The position numbers were made by a program, and so were the translations under genes. A stretch of DNA of 64,000 bases, taken from assembly GCA_937139415.1 (NCBI GenBank), contig CAKZPS010000019.1:1-64000 (forward strand), written 5' to 3'. This DNA comes from an uncultured bacterium (GTDB lineage Bacteria; Atribacterota; Atribacteria; Atribacterales; Caldatribacteriaceae). The notes below the pieces were generated by a model. That model saw only the letters and a program-made list of their open reading frames with translations, was not told the origin of the DNA and made no database searches. How positions within the stretch are numbered: position 1 is the first letter of the stretch; every line of letters begins with the position of its first letter. Positions 36,390 through 45,469 of this stretch are shown here, piece after piece.

Positions 36390-38402
36390 ATGGAGAATAA
36401 AGCACAACTTTTAGCCATGTATAAGGATATGTTGCGGATTCGCCGTTTTGAGGAAACGGTGAGTGATTTGTTCAGTCAAGATAAAATTCGCGGAACCACT
36501 CACCTCTACATCGGAGAAGAAGCGGTAGCGGTGGGAGCGTGTTACGGGATTCGCCCCGATGACTACATCACCTCTACCCACCGCGGACACGGCCACTGTA
36601 TTGCCAAGGGTGCAGCCTTGGACCGGATGATGGCTGAACTCTATGGGAAGATCGATGGGTATTGTAAGGGAAAAGGTGGGTCGCTCCACATCGCCGATCT
36701 CAATGCTTTCAATTTGGGGGCCAATGGCATTGTGGGGGGAGGAATTCCCATCGCCGTTGGTTCAGGATTAACCGCCAAATATAAGAAGACCGGTAAGGTC
36801 ACCGTGTGTTTCTTCGGCGATGGGGCGGCGAATACCGGAGCTTTCCATGAAGCGGTTAACTTAGCTGCGGTATGGAAACTTCCGGTGATTTTCGTCTGTG
36901 AAAACAATCTCTACGCCATGTCCACTCCGGTGCGGGAGGCCTTTCCCATTCAGGACATTGCCGAACGTGCCCAAGCGTATGGTATTCCGGGAGTAGTGGT
37001 CGATGGAATGGATGTTTTGGCAGTGAAGGAAGCGGTGGAAAAGGCAGCTGAACGGGCGAGACGGGGTGAAGGACCGACGCTCATCGAATGTAAGACCTAC
37101 CGTTACTTAGGACATTCCAAGAACGATCCCCGTGCCTACCGAACGAAGGAGGAAGAGAAGCAGTGGAAAGAGAGAGACGCCATTCTTCGCTATCGGAAGT
37201 GGCTTTTAGAAAGTGGTACTGCCGAAGAGACAGAGCTGAAAGCCATTGAGGGAGAGGTAGAAAGAGAAGTTGAGGAAGCGATTCGTTTTGCCGAGGAGAG
37301 TCCTTATCCACCCTTGGAAGAGATAGTGAAAGATGTATACCTCGAAGAAGATTTTACCGTTCTTGCCCGCACGCAGGGGATCAAAGTGGTTCAAAACCTT
37401 ACCGAACTCGGACACCCCGACACCATGCGAGTTATTACTTATCGTGATGCCTTGAATGAAGCCTTACGTGAGGAAATGAAGCGCGATGAAAATGTGGTGC
37501 TCATCGGAGAAGATATCGGTCTCTACGGGGGAGCTTACGGCGTAACGAGAGGCCTGTGGCAAGAGTTCGGTGGGGAACGGGTGCGCAACACGCCTATTTC
37601 GGAAGCGGCAGTGGTGGGATGCTGTGTAGGTGCTTCTATGACCGGTCTTCGCCCGGTAGGAGAGATTATGTATATCGACTTTCTCACCTTAGCCATGGAT
37701 CAATTGGTCAATCAGGGAGCGAAAATCCGCTACATGTTCGGTGGTAAAGCCCGGGTTCCCATGGTGATTCGCACTGAAGGTGGGTGTGGTCGTTCTTCGG
37801 GAGCCCAACATGCCCAGAGCTTAGAAGCGTGGTTTTTGCACGCCCCGGGCCTCAAGGTAGTTATGCCGGCAACACCCTTCGATGCCAAGGGATTACTGAA
37901 AGCGGCGATTCGGGGTGATAACCCGGTACTCTTCATCGAACATAAGATGCTCTATAACACCAAAGGACCGGTTCCGGAGGAGGAATACCTCATTCCTCTC
38001 GGGGTTGCCGATGTGAAGAGGGTCGGTAAAGACGTCACGGTCATCGCCTATTCGCGCATGCTCCTCGTTGCCTTGGAGGCGGCACAGGTACTGAGTGAAG
38101 AGGGAATCGAAGTCGAAGTGGTTGACCCACGGACTCTGGTCCCTTTGGATATCGAGACCATTTGTCAGTCGGTACGCAAAACCAACCGAGTGGTTATCGT
38201 CTATGAAGGTTGCAAAACGGGAGGTGCAGGTGCCGAGATTGGTCTCCAGATTATGGAGCACGCCTTTGATTACTTAGATGCTCCGATCATTCGTTTGGGT
38301 GCCTTTGATGCACCGGTCCCTTGCAGTCGGTACTTGGAGGACAATTATATTCCCCAAGTGAAAGACGTAGTACAGGCAGTCCGAACGCTCTTAGGGAGAT
38401 AG
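36390..38402 (+). CDS. Fused E1 alpha-beta thiamine-dependent dehydrogenase (acetoin/2-oxoacid type)
   Basis: This 670-residue protein joins what are usually two subunits. Residues 1 to about 325 are E1 alpha, with RIRRFEETV, STHRGHGHCIAKG and the TPP-binding motif GDGAANTGAFHEAVNL (about 142-157). A short linker follows. Residues from about 345 are E1 beta: ITYRDALNEALREEM, LIGEDIGLYGGAYG, ISEAAVVG and DPRTLVPLD. It decarboxylates a 2-oxo acid or cleaves acetoin and passes the acyl group to E2, encoded at 46457. ATG 36390 follows ACGGGGGTG. No E3 gene is nearby. Confidence 0.9.
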   Translation: MENKAQLLAMYKDMLRIRRFEETVSDLFSQDKIRGTTHLYIGEEAVAVGACYGIRPDDYITSTHRGHGHCIAKGAALDRMMAELYGKIDGYCKGKGGSLHIADLNAFNLGANGIVGGGIPIAVGSGLTAKYKKTGKVTVCFFGDGAANTGAFHEAVNLAAVWKLPVIFVCENNLYAMSTPVREAFPIQDIAERAQAYGIPGVVVDGMDVLAVKEAVEKAAERARRGEGPTLIECKTYRYLGHSKNDPRAYRTKEEEKQWKERDAILRYRKWLLESGTAEETELKAIEGEVEREVEEAIRFAEESPYPPLEEIVKDVYLEEDFTVLARTQGIKVVQNLTELGHPDTMRVITYRDALNEALREEMKRDENVVLIGEDIGLYGGAYGVTRGLWQEFGGERVRNTPISEAAVVGCCVGASMTGLRPVGEIMYIDFLTLAMDQLVNQGAKIRYMFGGKARVPMVIRTEGGCGRSSGAQHAQSLEAWFLHAPGLKVVMPATPFDAKGLLKAAIRGDNPVLFIEHKMLYNTKGPVPEEEYLIPLGVADVKRVGKDVTVIAYSRMLLVALEAAQVLSEEGIEVEVVDPRTLVPLDIETICQSVRKTNRVVIVYEGCKTGGAGAEIGLQIMEHAFDYLDAPIIRLGAFDAPVPCSRYLEDNYIPQVKDVVQAVRTLLGR

Positions 38403-38424
38403 GGGAAACACAGGTGGAAAAAAG

Positions 38425-39600
38425 ATGAAACAAAAGCTCTACCTCATCACCGTTCTCGCCTTTTACTTTTTAGCCCTCTCCATGGTTCTCACCGGGGCGG
38501 TATTGCCGGAGTGGATGAATCATTTTGGGGTTTCCCCCTCGGAAGGGGGGCAACTCTTCTTCCTCTATTACCTCTCCTATGTAGTCATCACCTTCATGAG
38601 TGGTGTACTCGTGGATTGGATCGGAGAGAGATGGGTGCTCCTCCTCAGTCAAATCTTTTTGATGCTTGGTTTTTCTCTGGTGAGTCTTGCGCCAACCTTT
38701 TCGCTCGTGCAATGGGGAATGCTCGTTCTCGGATGTGGAGGAGGTTTTTGTGAGGCTCCTTTGAGCGGTCTTGTGGCCAAGGTTTTTTCCGGCGAAGAAG
38801 GATATGCCCTCAACCTGAGCCAGATCTCTTTTGGTCTTGGCGCAGCGAGTGGCCCCTTCCTCATGGGATATTTTTTGCAGCAAGGAATTTCCTGGCGCAT
38901 CATGTACGTGGTGGCGGCATTGGTCTCTTTGGGGCTTTTCCTCCTCTTTTTCTTTGAACGTCCTCTCTTTCAGGCCTATCCTCCCTCGCCGAGAGAAAAG
39001 AACTGGCGTACCCTTTTCCATGCGCGGGGAGTGCTCTTCGCCAGTTTCTTAGCTATCTTTCTCTATGTGGGCGCAGAAATCGGTTCTTCGGCATGGATAA
39101 GCACCTATCTCGTCAAGGAACTCAAAGCGAACATCTACCTCGGAGGGGTGGCGATGGCCATCTTTTGGGGAGCGATTACCGTCGGACGGATCGTTTTTGC
39201 CCAAATGAGCCGTTTCATTCCTTCTTCCTTTCTTTTGCGTTTCGCCGTTTCCATGAGTTTGATTTCCTTAATCCTTTTCAATGTGGCCCGGAGTGTGGAA
39301 GTTGTTCTGTGGGCCTTGGGTGGAGTTGGTTTGGGCTATTCGGCAATTTGGCCGTTTATCGTGGCCAATGTTGCTTCCAAGGTGAACCATTTGCAGGCGA
39401 CTGCTATCGGCTTTACGGTCGCTTTTGGCGGTATCGGAGCCCTCTTTTTCCCTTGGTTTATGGGGATTTGGGCTGATTTTTGGAGTCTGCGCTCCATTTT
39501 CGTTTTGGTGCTCGTCCTTGTCGGAGCGCTTTTGGGTGTGGTGTGGGGAGATAACTTCCAAGAAGAGGGGAGGAATATCGTTGGTTCTACTCGGGATTGA
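38425..39600 (+). CDS. MFS transporter, sugar-type
   Basis: The 391-residue protein has about 12 hydrophobic segments and the MFS loop VLVDWIGERWVLL between helices 2 and 3. A central loop (about 185-200) separates two six-helix halves. It is the only transporter in the SorC operon, so it probably imports the polyol or sugar, most likely with a proton or sodium ion. The start ATG 38425 follows AGGTGGAAAAAAG. Its end overlaps the next kinase by 20 bases. Confidence 0.88.
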   Translation: MKQKLYLITVLAFYFLALSMVLTGAVLPEWMNHFGVSPSEGGQLFFLYYLSYVVITFMSGVLVDWIGERWVLLLSQIFLMLGFSLVSLAPTFSLVQWGMLVLGCGGGFCEAPLSGLVAKVFSGEEGYALNLSQISFGLGAASGPFLMGYFLQQGISWRIMYVVAALVSLGLFLLFFFERPLFQAYPPSPREKNWRTLFHARGVLFASFLAIFLYVGAEIGSSAWISTYLVKELKANIYLGGVAMAIFWGAITVGRIVFAQMSRFIPSSFLLRFAVSMSLISLILFNVARSVEVVLWALGGVGLGYSAIWPFIVANVASKVNHLQATAIGFTVAFGGIGALFFPWFMGIWADFWSLRSIFVLVLVLVGALLGVVWGDNFQEEGRNIVGSTRD

Positions 39601-41098
39601 CGTGGGAACAAGTGGTTGTAAATTGGCGGCTTTTCGTGAAGACGGGACGATGCTTGCCCGTACCTTTCGGGAATACCCATTCATTACTCCTCGAGCGGGG
39701 TGGTTAGAGATCGATCCGGAGCGAATTTGGAAAGCGGTTTTGAGTGCTCTGCGAGAAATGAATACCCGCCTGCAGGGTCAGATTGACGTTATTGCGGTGA
39801 CCTCCCATGGAGAAACACTCATCCCCTTGAATGCCCAAGGCGAACCTCTTTGCCATGCCATCGCCAATTTTGATACTCGGGCCCAAAGGTATGTTGATTT
39901 TTGGAAGGAACGGATCAACCCCTTAGAGCTCTTCTATCTTACGGGTATGCCCCTTCACGGGATGTACACGGTGAATAAGATTCTCTGGTTACGTGATGAG
40001 CGACCAGAAATTTTTGAGAAGACGTGGAAATTTACCTGTGTTCAAGATTTCATCATTTTCCGCCTCACGCAAGAAGAGCCGGTGATTGACTATTCCTTGG
40101 CTTCCCGGACCATGATGTTCGAGGTGGAGAGGAAAGAGTGGTCGCCACAGATTTTGTCTTGGGTAGGATTAGAACGAGAACGATTGTCTCGACTCGCCCC
40201 TTCGGGAACGGTGGTGGGTACTCTCACTCCTCGTCTCAGTGAAGAGTGGGATTTGCCTCGCGGTATTCCCATTGTCACCGGAGGCCACGATCAACCCTGT
40301 GGGGTGTTGGGGTGTGGGGTACGAGAGCGGGGCGAGGCAATGTACGGGATCGGCACTTCGGAGTGTGTGGCGTTGAATTTGGGGACCATTCCTTCTTTCA
40401 CCAAGGGAATGCTCGAGAACAGTTTCTGTTGCTATCCCCACGTAATGGAAGGGTGTTACATCACCTTGGCGTATATTGCTTCGGGAGGTTCCATACTCCG
40501 CTGGTTTCGGGACACCCTGGGATACGAAGAGGTTCTCAAGGCAGACAGGGAGAATCGCGATGCCTACGAAGTCCTCTTAGAAGACCTTCCCGAGCGACCG
40601 ACTTCTCTTTTCCTCTTACCCCATTTTGCCGGTTCGGGAACTCCCTATCTCGATGAACATTCACGGGGGGCGTTATTAGGGCTCACCTTAGGAACAGAGA
40701 AGAAGGAGATTGTACGGGCCATTTTAGAGAGTTTGAGCTATGAAATGAAGCTGAATTTGGACCTTTTCGAGGATTTCGGCATTCCGGTGAAGAGATTACG
40801 GGTGATCGGAGGTGGAGCGCGTTCTCGAGAGTGGTTACAGATTAAAGCGGACATTCTGCAAAAACCTCTCTTGACCTTAGACGTGAGCGAAGCCGTGGCT
40901 TTGGGAACGGCGATGCTTGCTGGGAAAGCGCGAGGCGCCTTTCATCACCTTGATGAAGCTATGGCCGCCATGGTACGGGAGCGAGAAGCTTTTATGTCCT
41001 CCACGCTTGCTCCTCAATATCTTCCCCGCTATGCGGTATATCGAAAGATTTATGACCACCTGAAACAGTTGAATCTTGAGATGAGCAAATTGGTATAA
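39581..41098 (+). CDS. FGGY family carbohydrate kinase, paralog 1
   Basis: This 505-residue kinase has the N-terminal phosphate loop LLGIDVGTSGCKLAAF, GGHDQPCGVLG in the middle, GTSECVALN, ASGGSILRWFRD and the C-terminal IGGGARSREWLQIKAD signature. FGGY kinases phosphorylate ketoses, polyols or aldonates; the substrate is not determined. It is strongly similar along its length to the kinase at 42111. The start TTG 39581, behind GAGGGGAGGAA, overlaps the MFS gene by 20 bases, suggesting coupling. An earlier start at 39425 lies inside that gene. Confidence 0.9.
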   Translation: MVLLGIDVGTSGCKLAAFREDGTMLARTFREYPFITPRAGWLEIDPERIWKAVLSALREMNTRLQGQIDVIAVTSHGETLIPLNAQGEPLCHAIANFDTRAQRYVDFWKERINPLELFYLTGMPLHGMYTVNKILWLRDERPEIFEKTWKFTCVQDFIIFRLTQEEPVIDYSLASRTMMFEVERKEWSPQILSWVGLERERLSRLAPSGTVVGTLTPRLSEEWDLPRGIPIVTGGHDQPCGVLGCGVRERGEAMYGIGTSECVALNLGTIPSFTKGMLENSFCCYPHVMEGCYITLAYIASGGSILRWFRDTLGYEEVLKADRENRDAYEVLLEDLPERPTSLFLLPHFAGSGTPYLDEHSRGALLGLTLGTEKKEIVRAILESLSYEMKLNLDLFEDFGIPVKRLRVIGGGARSREWLQIKADILQKPLLTLDVSEAVALGTAMLAGKARGAFHHLDEAMAAMVREREAFMSSTLAPQYLPRYAVYRKIYDHLKQLNLEMSKLV

Positions 41099-41119
41099 TG
41101 GAAAAAGGGGGTTAGAGAA

Positions 41120-42091
41120 ATGGAGAGTAAAGGATTTGCCACGGGTATTTGGGTGTTTGGAGCATGTCCGGATCGATACTGTGTGCGAGGCTACAAAGAA
41201 GACCATCCCCTTGAGGTAGCCTTGGATCGCATCGCGGACATAGAGGGATTGACAGGGGTCATCATGCACTACCCTTCACCTATTCATGAGGAAACCGTAG
41301 AGGGTATAAAGAGAGAATTAGAAAAGCGGAATTTACAGCTCGCTTCTTGCGATGTTGACCTCTTCAGTGACCCGATCTTTGCCCGAGGGAGCTTAATGTC
41401 TGAAAATGAGAGTCTCCGGCGGAAAGCCGTTGAAATGGGTAAAAAAGCGATGGACATGGCCGAATACTTGGGCGCAGAGGTTATGAACCTGTGGCCCGGG
41501 CAAGATGGATTTGATTACCCTTTCCAGATCGACTATCGGGCACAGTGGGAGCTCCTCGTTTCTTCGCTCACCGAGATTGCGCAATATAACCCTCGGGTGA
41601 AATTGAGTTTGGAGTATAAACTCCGTGAGCCGCGGACTCACTCTACCATTTTTGGGGCCGGGATAGCGCTTTTCTTAGCCCAGGTAGTGGGATTACCGAA
41701 TATAGGAGTCACCATCGATTTAGGACATTCTTTTAACTGCAAAGAGTCTCCGGGCAATGTGGTCGCGCTTTTGGACCGTTATGGGAAACTCTTTGCGTTG
41801 CATCTCAACGATAACTTCCGCGATTGGGACGATGACATGGCCGTAGGAGTGGTGCATTTCTGGGAGACCTTGGAGTTCCTCTACTACCTTTACCATTCTT
41901 ACTATGAGGGATGGTTGGGGTTGGATATTTTCCCCTATCGGGAAGATCCTACTCTGGCATGCCAGGTGAGTATCGAGAACATCACCATGATGCTTGAAGT
42001 GGTCAAAAAGATCGACCTCTCTACCCTTCGCGAGATGCAGAAAGAAGCTGACGGTCTCTCGGCCATGCGGTACATCAAGAGTCTTTTATAG
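41120..42091 (+). CDS. Sugar phosphate isomerase/epimerase-like TIM-barrel protein
   Basis: The 323-residue protein belongs to the xylose isomerase-like TIM-barrel superfamily. Metal-binding acidic and His residues are visible in KLSLEYKLREPR (Glu), VTIDLGHSFN (Asp, His), ALHLNDNF (His) and LGLDIFPYRED (Asp). N-terminal text TGIWVFGACPDRYC is family-like. It could isomerise or epimerise a ketose such as fructose, tagatose or a pentulose. It is flanked by the two paralogous FGGY kinases. ATG 41120 follows AAAGGGGGTTAGAG. Confidence 0.85.
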   Translation: MESKGFATGIWVFGACPDRYCVRGYKEDHPLEVALDRIADIEGLTGVIMHYPSPIHEETVEGIKRELEKRNLQLASCDVDLFSDPIFARGSLMSENESLRRKAVEMGKKAMDMAEYLGAEVMNLWPGQDGFDYPFQIDYRAQWELLVSSLTEIAQYNPRVKLSLEYKLREPRTHSTIFGAGIALFLAQVVGLPNIGVTIDLGHSFNCKESPGNVVALLDRYGKLFALHLNDNFRDWDDDMAVGVVHFWETLEFLYYLYHSYYEGWLGLDIFPYREDPTLACQVSIENITMMLEVVKKIDLSTLREMQKEADGLSAMRYIKSLL

Positions 42092-42110
42092 AGAGAGGGG
42101 GAAGAGGGGC

Positions 42111-43622
42111 TTGAGTTACTTGGGGATTGATGTAGGTACCACCGGTTGCAAGGTGATCGCTTTTGATGGAGATGGAACGATCCTTGCCACCGCCTATCGA
42201 GAGTACCCTCTCTACCATCCCCAGAACGGGTGGGCAGAGCTTGACGCCGAAGAGGTTTTTCGCTCGGTGGAAGAGTGTTTACTCGCCGTTTCGGAAAGAG
42301 TAACTTCCGATCCCCCGGTGAGTATCGGTATCTCTGCCCAAGGTGAAGCAGTGGTCCCGGTCGATGAGCATGGGAAGCCGCTTGCACGGAGTATCGTCAC
42401 CTTCGATACCCGCGGGGATGAGTTTGTCCCTTTCTGGGAGGAAAAATTGGGACGAAACACCTTTTTTGCCTTGACCGGGATGCCGTTGAACGGAGTGGGG
42501 ACGGTCAATAAAATCATGTGGTGGAAGAAGTACTGTCCCGAGGTTTTTGCCCAGAGTCGTTATTTTCTCTGTTTTGAGGATTTTGTGCTCCTCCGCATGG
42601 GTGTGGAGCCGGCGATGAGCTTTTCCTTAGCAGGGAGGACTATGATGTTCGATATTGAGAAGGGAGAGTGGTCAGAAACCATCCTCGCTCAGGCCGGCAT
42701 AGAAAAGGAGCGCTTAGCGCGCTGCTTTCCTTCTGGGGAAGTCGTGGGAGAAGTGGCTTCCTCTTTTGGGGAGAAGATGGGTTGGAAGAAGAAGGTTATC
42801 GCCGCCTCAGGAGGGCATGATCAACCTTGTGGGGCTTTGGGTGCCGGTGCTATCCGCGCCGGATACGCGATGGATGCTACTGGCACGGTGGAGTGCATTG
42901 CTTCGAGTATGGATGGGTTTTTGGTTGGTCCGGCGATGTGGAAGAATAACTTATGTTGTTACCATCATGCTTTTCCGGGACTCTATATCACCTTGGCCTA
43001 TAACTTTACCGGTGGATCAATTTTGCGCTGGTATCGGGATCAGTTCGCCGATGAAGAAAAAGCCAAGGCGAAGGCGGAAGAGCGCGATGTTTATGACCTC
43101 ATTCTCTCCTCCCTCCCGGAACATCCTACTTCTCTGTGGGTCTTACCCCATTTTACCACCACGGGAACACCTTACTGCGATTCCCAGTCTCTGGGAGTAG
43201 TGGTCGGTTTACGTCTTGAGACCACTCGCGGGGAATTCGTGAAAGCCCTCCTCGAGGGGGTGAGCTATGAGATGAAACTCAATTTGAAACTCCTGAGTGA
43301 AGCAGGGGTAAAGGTAGAGCGGTTGCGGGCTATTGGTGGGGGAGCGAAGAGCCCGGTGTGGCTACAACTCAAGGCCGATATGTATGGAGTGCCGGTAGAG
43401 ACCCTTTCGGTCTCGGAAGCAGCGTGTTTTGGAGCGGCACTCTTAGGTCGTAAGGCGGTAGAGAGAATACCCGATTTTGCCCAGCTCATCGATGACTTGG
43501 TCAAGGTCAAGGAGGTGTATGAACCGCATCCGGAGCGTTCCCTCCTTTACGAGGAAAGATTTGCTGTGTATCGGCGTATTTACCCTGCCCTGCGCAATCA
43601 CATTTTGAAAGGAGAAGAGTGA
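42111..43622 (+). CDS. FGGY family carbohydrate kinase, paralog 2
   Basis: This 503-residue kinase begins MSYLGIDVGTTGCKVIAF and shares with paralog 1 the segments GGHDQPCGALG, TGGSILRWYRD, GTPYCDSQSLG and IGGGAKSPVWLQLKAD. The substrate is unknown; the two copies may differ in sugar. The start TTG 42111 follows GGGGGAAGAGGGG. A longer frame from 41994 would run inside the isomerase gene. The stop lies 1 base before the GTG of the alcohol dehydrogenase. Confidence 0.9.
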   Translation: MSYLGIDVGTTGCKVIAFDGDGTILATAYREYPLYHPQNGWAELDAEEVFRSVEECLLAVSERVTSDPPVSIGISAQGEAVVPVDEHGKPLARSIVTFDTRGDEFVPFWEEKLGRNTFFALTGMPLNGVGTVNKIMWWKKYCPEVFAQSRYFLCFEDFVLLRMGVEPAMSFSLAGRTMMFDIEKGEWSETILAQAGIEKERLARCFPSGEVVGEVASSFGEKMGWKKKVIAASGGHDQPCGALGAGAIRAGYAMDATGTVECIASSMDGFLVGPAMWKNNLCCYHHAFPGLYITLAYNFTGGSILRWYRDQFADEEKAKAKAEERDVYDLILSSLPEHPTSLWVLPHFTTTGTPYCDSQSLGVVVGLRLETTRGEFVKALLEGVSYEMKLNLKLLSEAGVKVERLRAIGGGAKSPVWLQLKADMYGVPVETLSVSEAACFGAALLGRKAVERIPDFAQLIDDLVKVKEVYEPHPERSLLYEERFAVYRRIYPALRNHILKGEE

Positions 43623-43623
43623 A

Positions 43624-44673
43624 GTGAAAGCGGCTTTTTTCCTTGGTCCGGGAAAGATAGAAGTGAGAGAAGTTGACCGACCTCAAGTGGCCGAAGGTGA
43701 AGTTTTAATTCGTGTGGCGGCGTGTGCGATTTGTGGGACGGATGTCCGTATTTTTCAACACGGACATACTCATGTCGTTCCTCCCCAAATTACCGGTCAC
43801 GAAATTGCGGGTGAGATCGTGGAGGTGGGGAAAGGAGTAACGGGATACCAGGTTGGAGATAAAGTGGCGGTGATTACCGTTATTTCTTGTGGTCGCTGTT
43901 CCTACTGTCGGAGAGGTTGGCAGAACCTCTGTCCGGAGCAAAAGTACATTGGCTATGATTACCCCGGTGGTTTTGCGGAGTACATGAAGATGCCCAAAGT
44001 AGGAGTGGATCGGGGTAACTTGTTGGTTCTCCCTCCCGACATCGATCTCTTGGAAGCGAGTTTGATTGAACCCTTGTCGTGTGTCATCAATGGTCAGTCT
44101 TACCTCCGCGTCGGATTGGGGGAGACGGTTCTCATCATCGGTGCCGGTCCGATCGGCTGTATGCATGTAGCCATGGCGAAGAATCAGGGAGCAGGAAAAA
44201 TCTTTCTTGCCGACCTTTCCGGAGAGCGTTTACAACTTGCCCAACGTGCCGGAGCAGATGTATATATTCATTCGGCCAAGGAAGACTTGAAGAGCCGGAT
44301 TAGGGAATTAACCGGGAATTTGGGTGTGGATGTCGTGATCGTTGCAGCTTCTTCGGGAACCGCCCAGGAACAGGCGCTTGAGCTCGTTGCCCCGCGAGGG
44401 AGAATCAGTTTGTTCGGGGGTCTGCCCAAAGACAAACCCACTATTCTCTTCAATAGTAACATCGTCCATTACAAGGAAGTGGGGGTATTCGGTGTGTTTG
44501 CCTCTCATGCTTCGCAGTACGAAGAGGCAGCGAAGCTCATTCACGCTCGCCGGGTGGATGCGAAAAGCTTGATCACCCACGTTCTGCCCTTGGAAAAGTT
44601 AATGGAGGGGATTGAACTCGTCCGTACGGGACAAGCCCTCAAAGCGGTTATCGCGATGGAGGAAAAGAGGTGA
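43624..44673 (+). CDS. Zinc-dependent medium-chain dehydrogenase (sorbitol dehydrogenase-like)
   Basis: A 349-residue MDR enzyme. It has the catalytic-zinc ligands Cys37 in AICGTDVRI and His in ITGHEIAGEI, the structural zinc cluster CGRCSYCRRGWQNLC, and the NAD-binding VLIIGAGPIGCMHVAMA. Such proteins oxidise sorbitol, galactitol, threonine or related secondary alcohols to ketones. In this operon a free polyol is the most likely substrate, giving a ketose for the FGGY kinases. The start GTG 43624 follows AAAGGAGAAGAGTGAA. Confidence 0.9.
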   Translation: MKAAFFLGPGKIEVREVDRPQVAEGEVLIRVAACAICGTDVRIFQHGHTHVVPPQITGHEIAGEIVEVGKGVTGYQVGDKVAVITVISCGRCSYCRRGWQNLCPEQKYIGYDYPGGFAEYMKMPKVGVDRGNLLVLPPDIDLLEASLIEPLSCVINGQSYLRVGLGETVLIIGAGPIGCMHVAMAKNQGAGKIFLADLSGERLQLAQRAGADVYIHSAKEDLKSRIRELTGNLGVDVVIVAASSGTAQEQALELVAPRGRISLFGGLPKDKPTILFNSNIVHYKEVGVFGVFASHASQYEEAAKLIHARRVDAKSLITHVLPLEKLMEGIELVRTGQALKAVIAMEEKR

Positions 44674-44680
44674 GGAATGT

Positions 44681-45469
44681 ATGGATCTACAACCCTTGAG
44701 AGGCAAAATCGCCATTGTGACCGGTGCGGCTTCGGGTATTGGTAAAGGAATTGCCGTTCGTTTTGCTCAGGAAGGAGCTCATGTTTCCTGTTGTGACCTG
44801 AACGAGAAAGGAGCCATGGAAACCGTTCGAGAAATCGAAGCTTTGGGACGAGAAGGAATGGCCATTCGGGTCGATGTTACCAAAGCGGAAGAAGTTGCGG
44901 AAATGGCTCGTCGGGTCTTTGAGCGATGGGGAAGAATCGATATCTTGGTCAACTCTGCAGGGATTATTAAGGCGCATTTCATTACTGAAGTACCGGAAGA
45001 AACTTGGGACGCTATCCTGAACGTGAATCTCAAGGGAACATTCCTCTGTATTCGCGAAGTAGCGAAGTACATGGTATCACAGAAAAGAGGAAAAATTATT
45101 AGCATTAGCTCGAAATCTGGGAAAAGAGGGGGCTTATGGCTGGGTGCTTACTCTGCTTCCAAATTCGGAATCATCGGCTTAACGCAGAGCGCGGCCATGG
45201 ACTTAGCTCCTTTTCAAATTAACGTGAACGCCATCTGTCCCGGCAACGTTTTTTCTACCCCGATGTGGGATCTCTTGGATAAAGAGTATTCCCGGAAATT
45301 AGGTGTTCCCCCTGAGCAAGTGCGGAAAATATACGTGGAAAAGGTTCCCTTGGGGAGAGAATGTACGGTAGAAGATGTGGCCAATGTAGCTGTATTTCTC
45401 GCTTCTTCATGCTCCGATTACATGACCGGACAAGCCATCAACGTCACCGGAGGACAGGAGGTTCATTAA
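44681..45469 (+). CDS. Short-chain dehydrogenase/reductase (polyol 2-dehydrogenase-like)
   Basis: This 262-residue SDR shows the cofactor motif VTGAASGIGKGIA, a following Asp (CDLNEKGA) favouring NAD, NSAGIIKAHF, the catalytic Ser in ISISSKSG and YSASKFGIIGLTQ with Tyr and Lys. The C-terminal NVNAICPGNVFSTPMWDLLD resembles sorbitol or galactitol 2-dehydrogenases. ATG 44681 follows AAAGAGGTGAGG. The stop TAA overlaps the proposed ATC start of the next gene. With the zinc enzyme upstream it probably interconverts polyols and ketoses. Confidence 0.9.
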   Translation: MDLQPLRGKIAIVTGAASGIGKGIAVRFAQEGAHVSCCDLNEKGAMETVREIEALGREGMAIRVDVTKAEEVAEMARRVFERWGRIDILVNSAGIIKAHFITEVPEETWDAILNVNLKGTFLCIREVAKYMVSQKRGKIISISSKSGKRGGLWLGAYSASKFGIIGLTQSAAMDLAPFQINVNAICPGNVFSTPMWDLLDKEYSRKLGVPPEQVRKIYVEKVPLGRECTVEDVANVAVFLASSCSDYMTGQAINVTGGQEVH

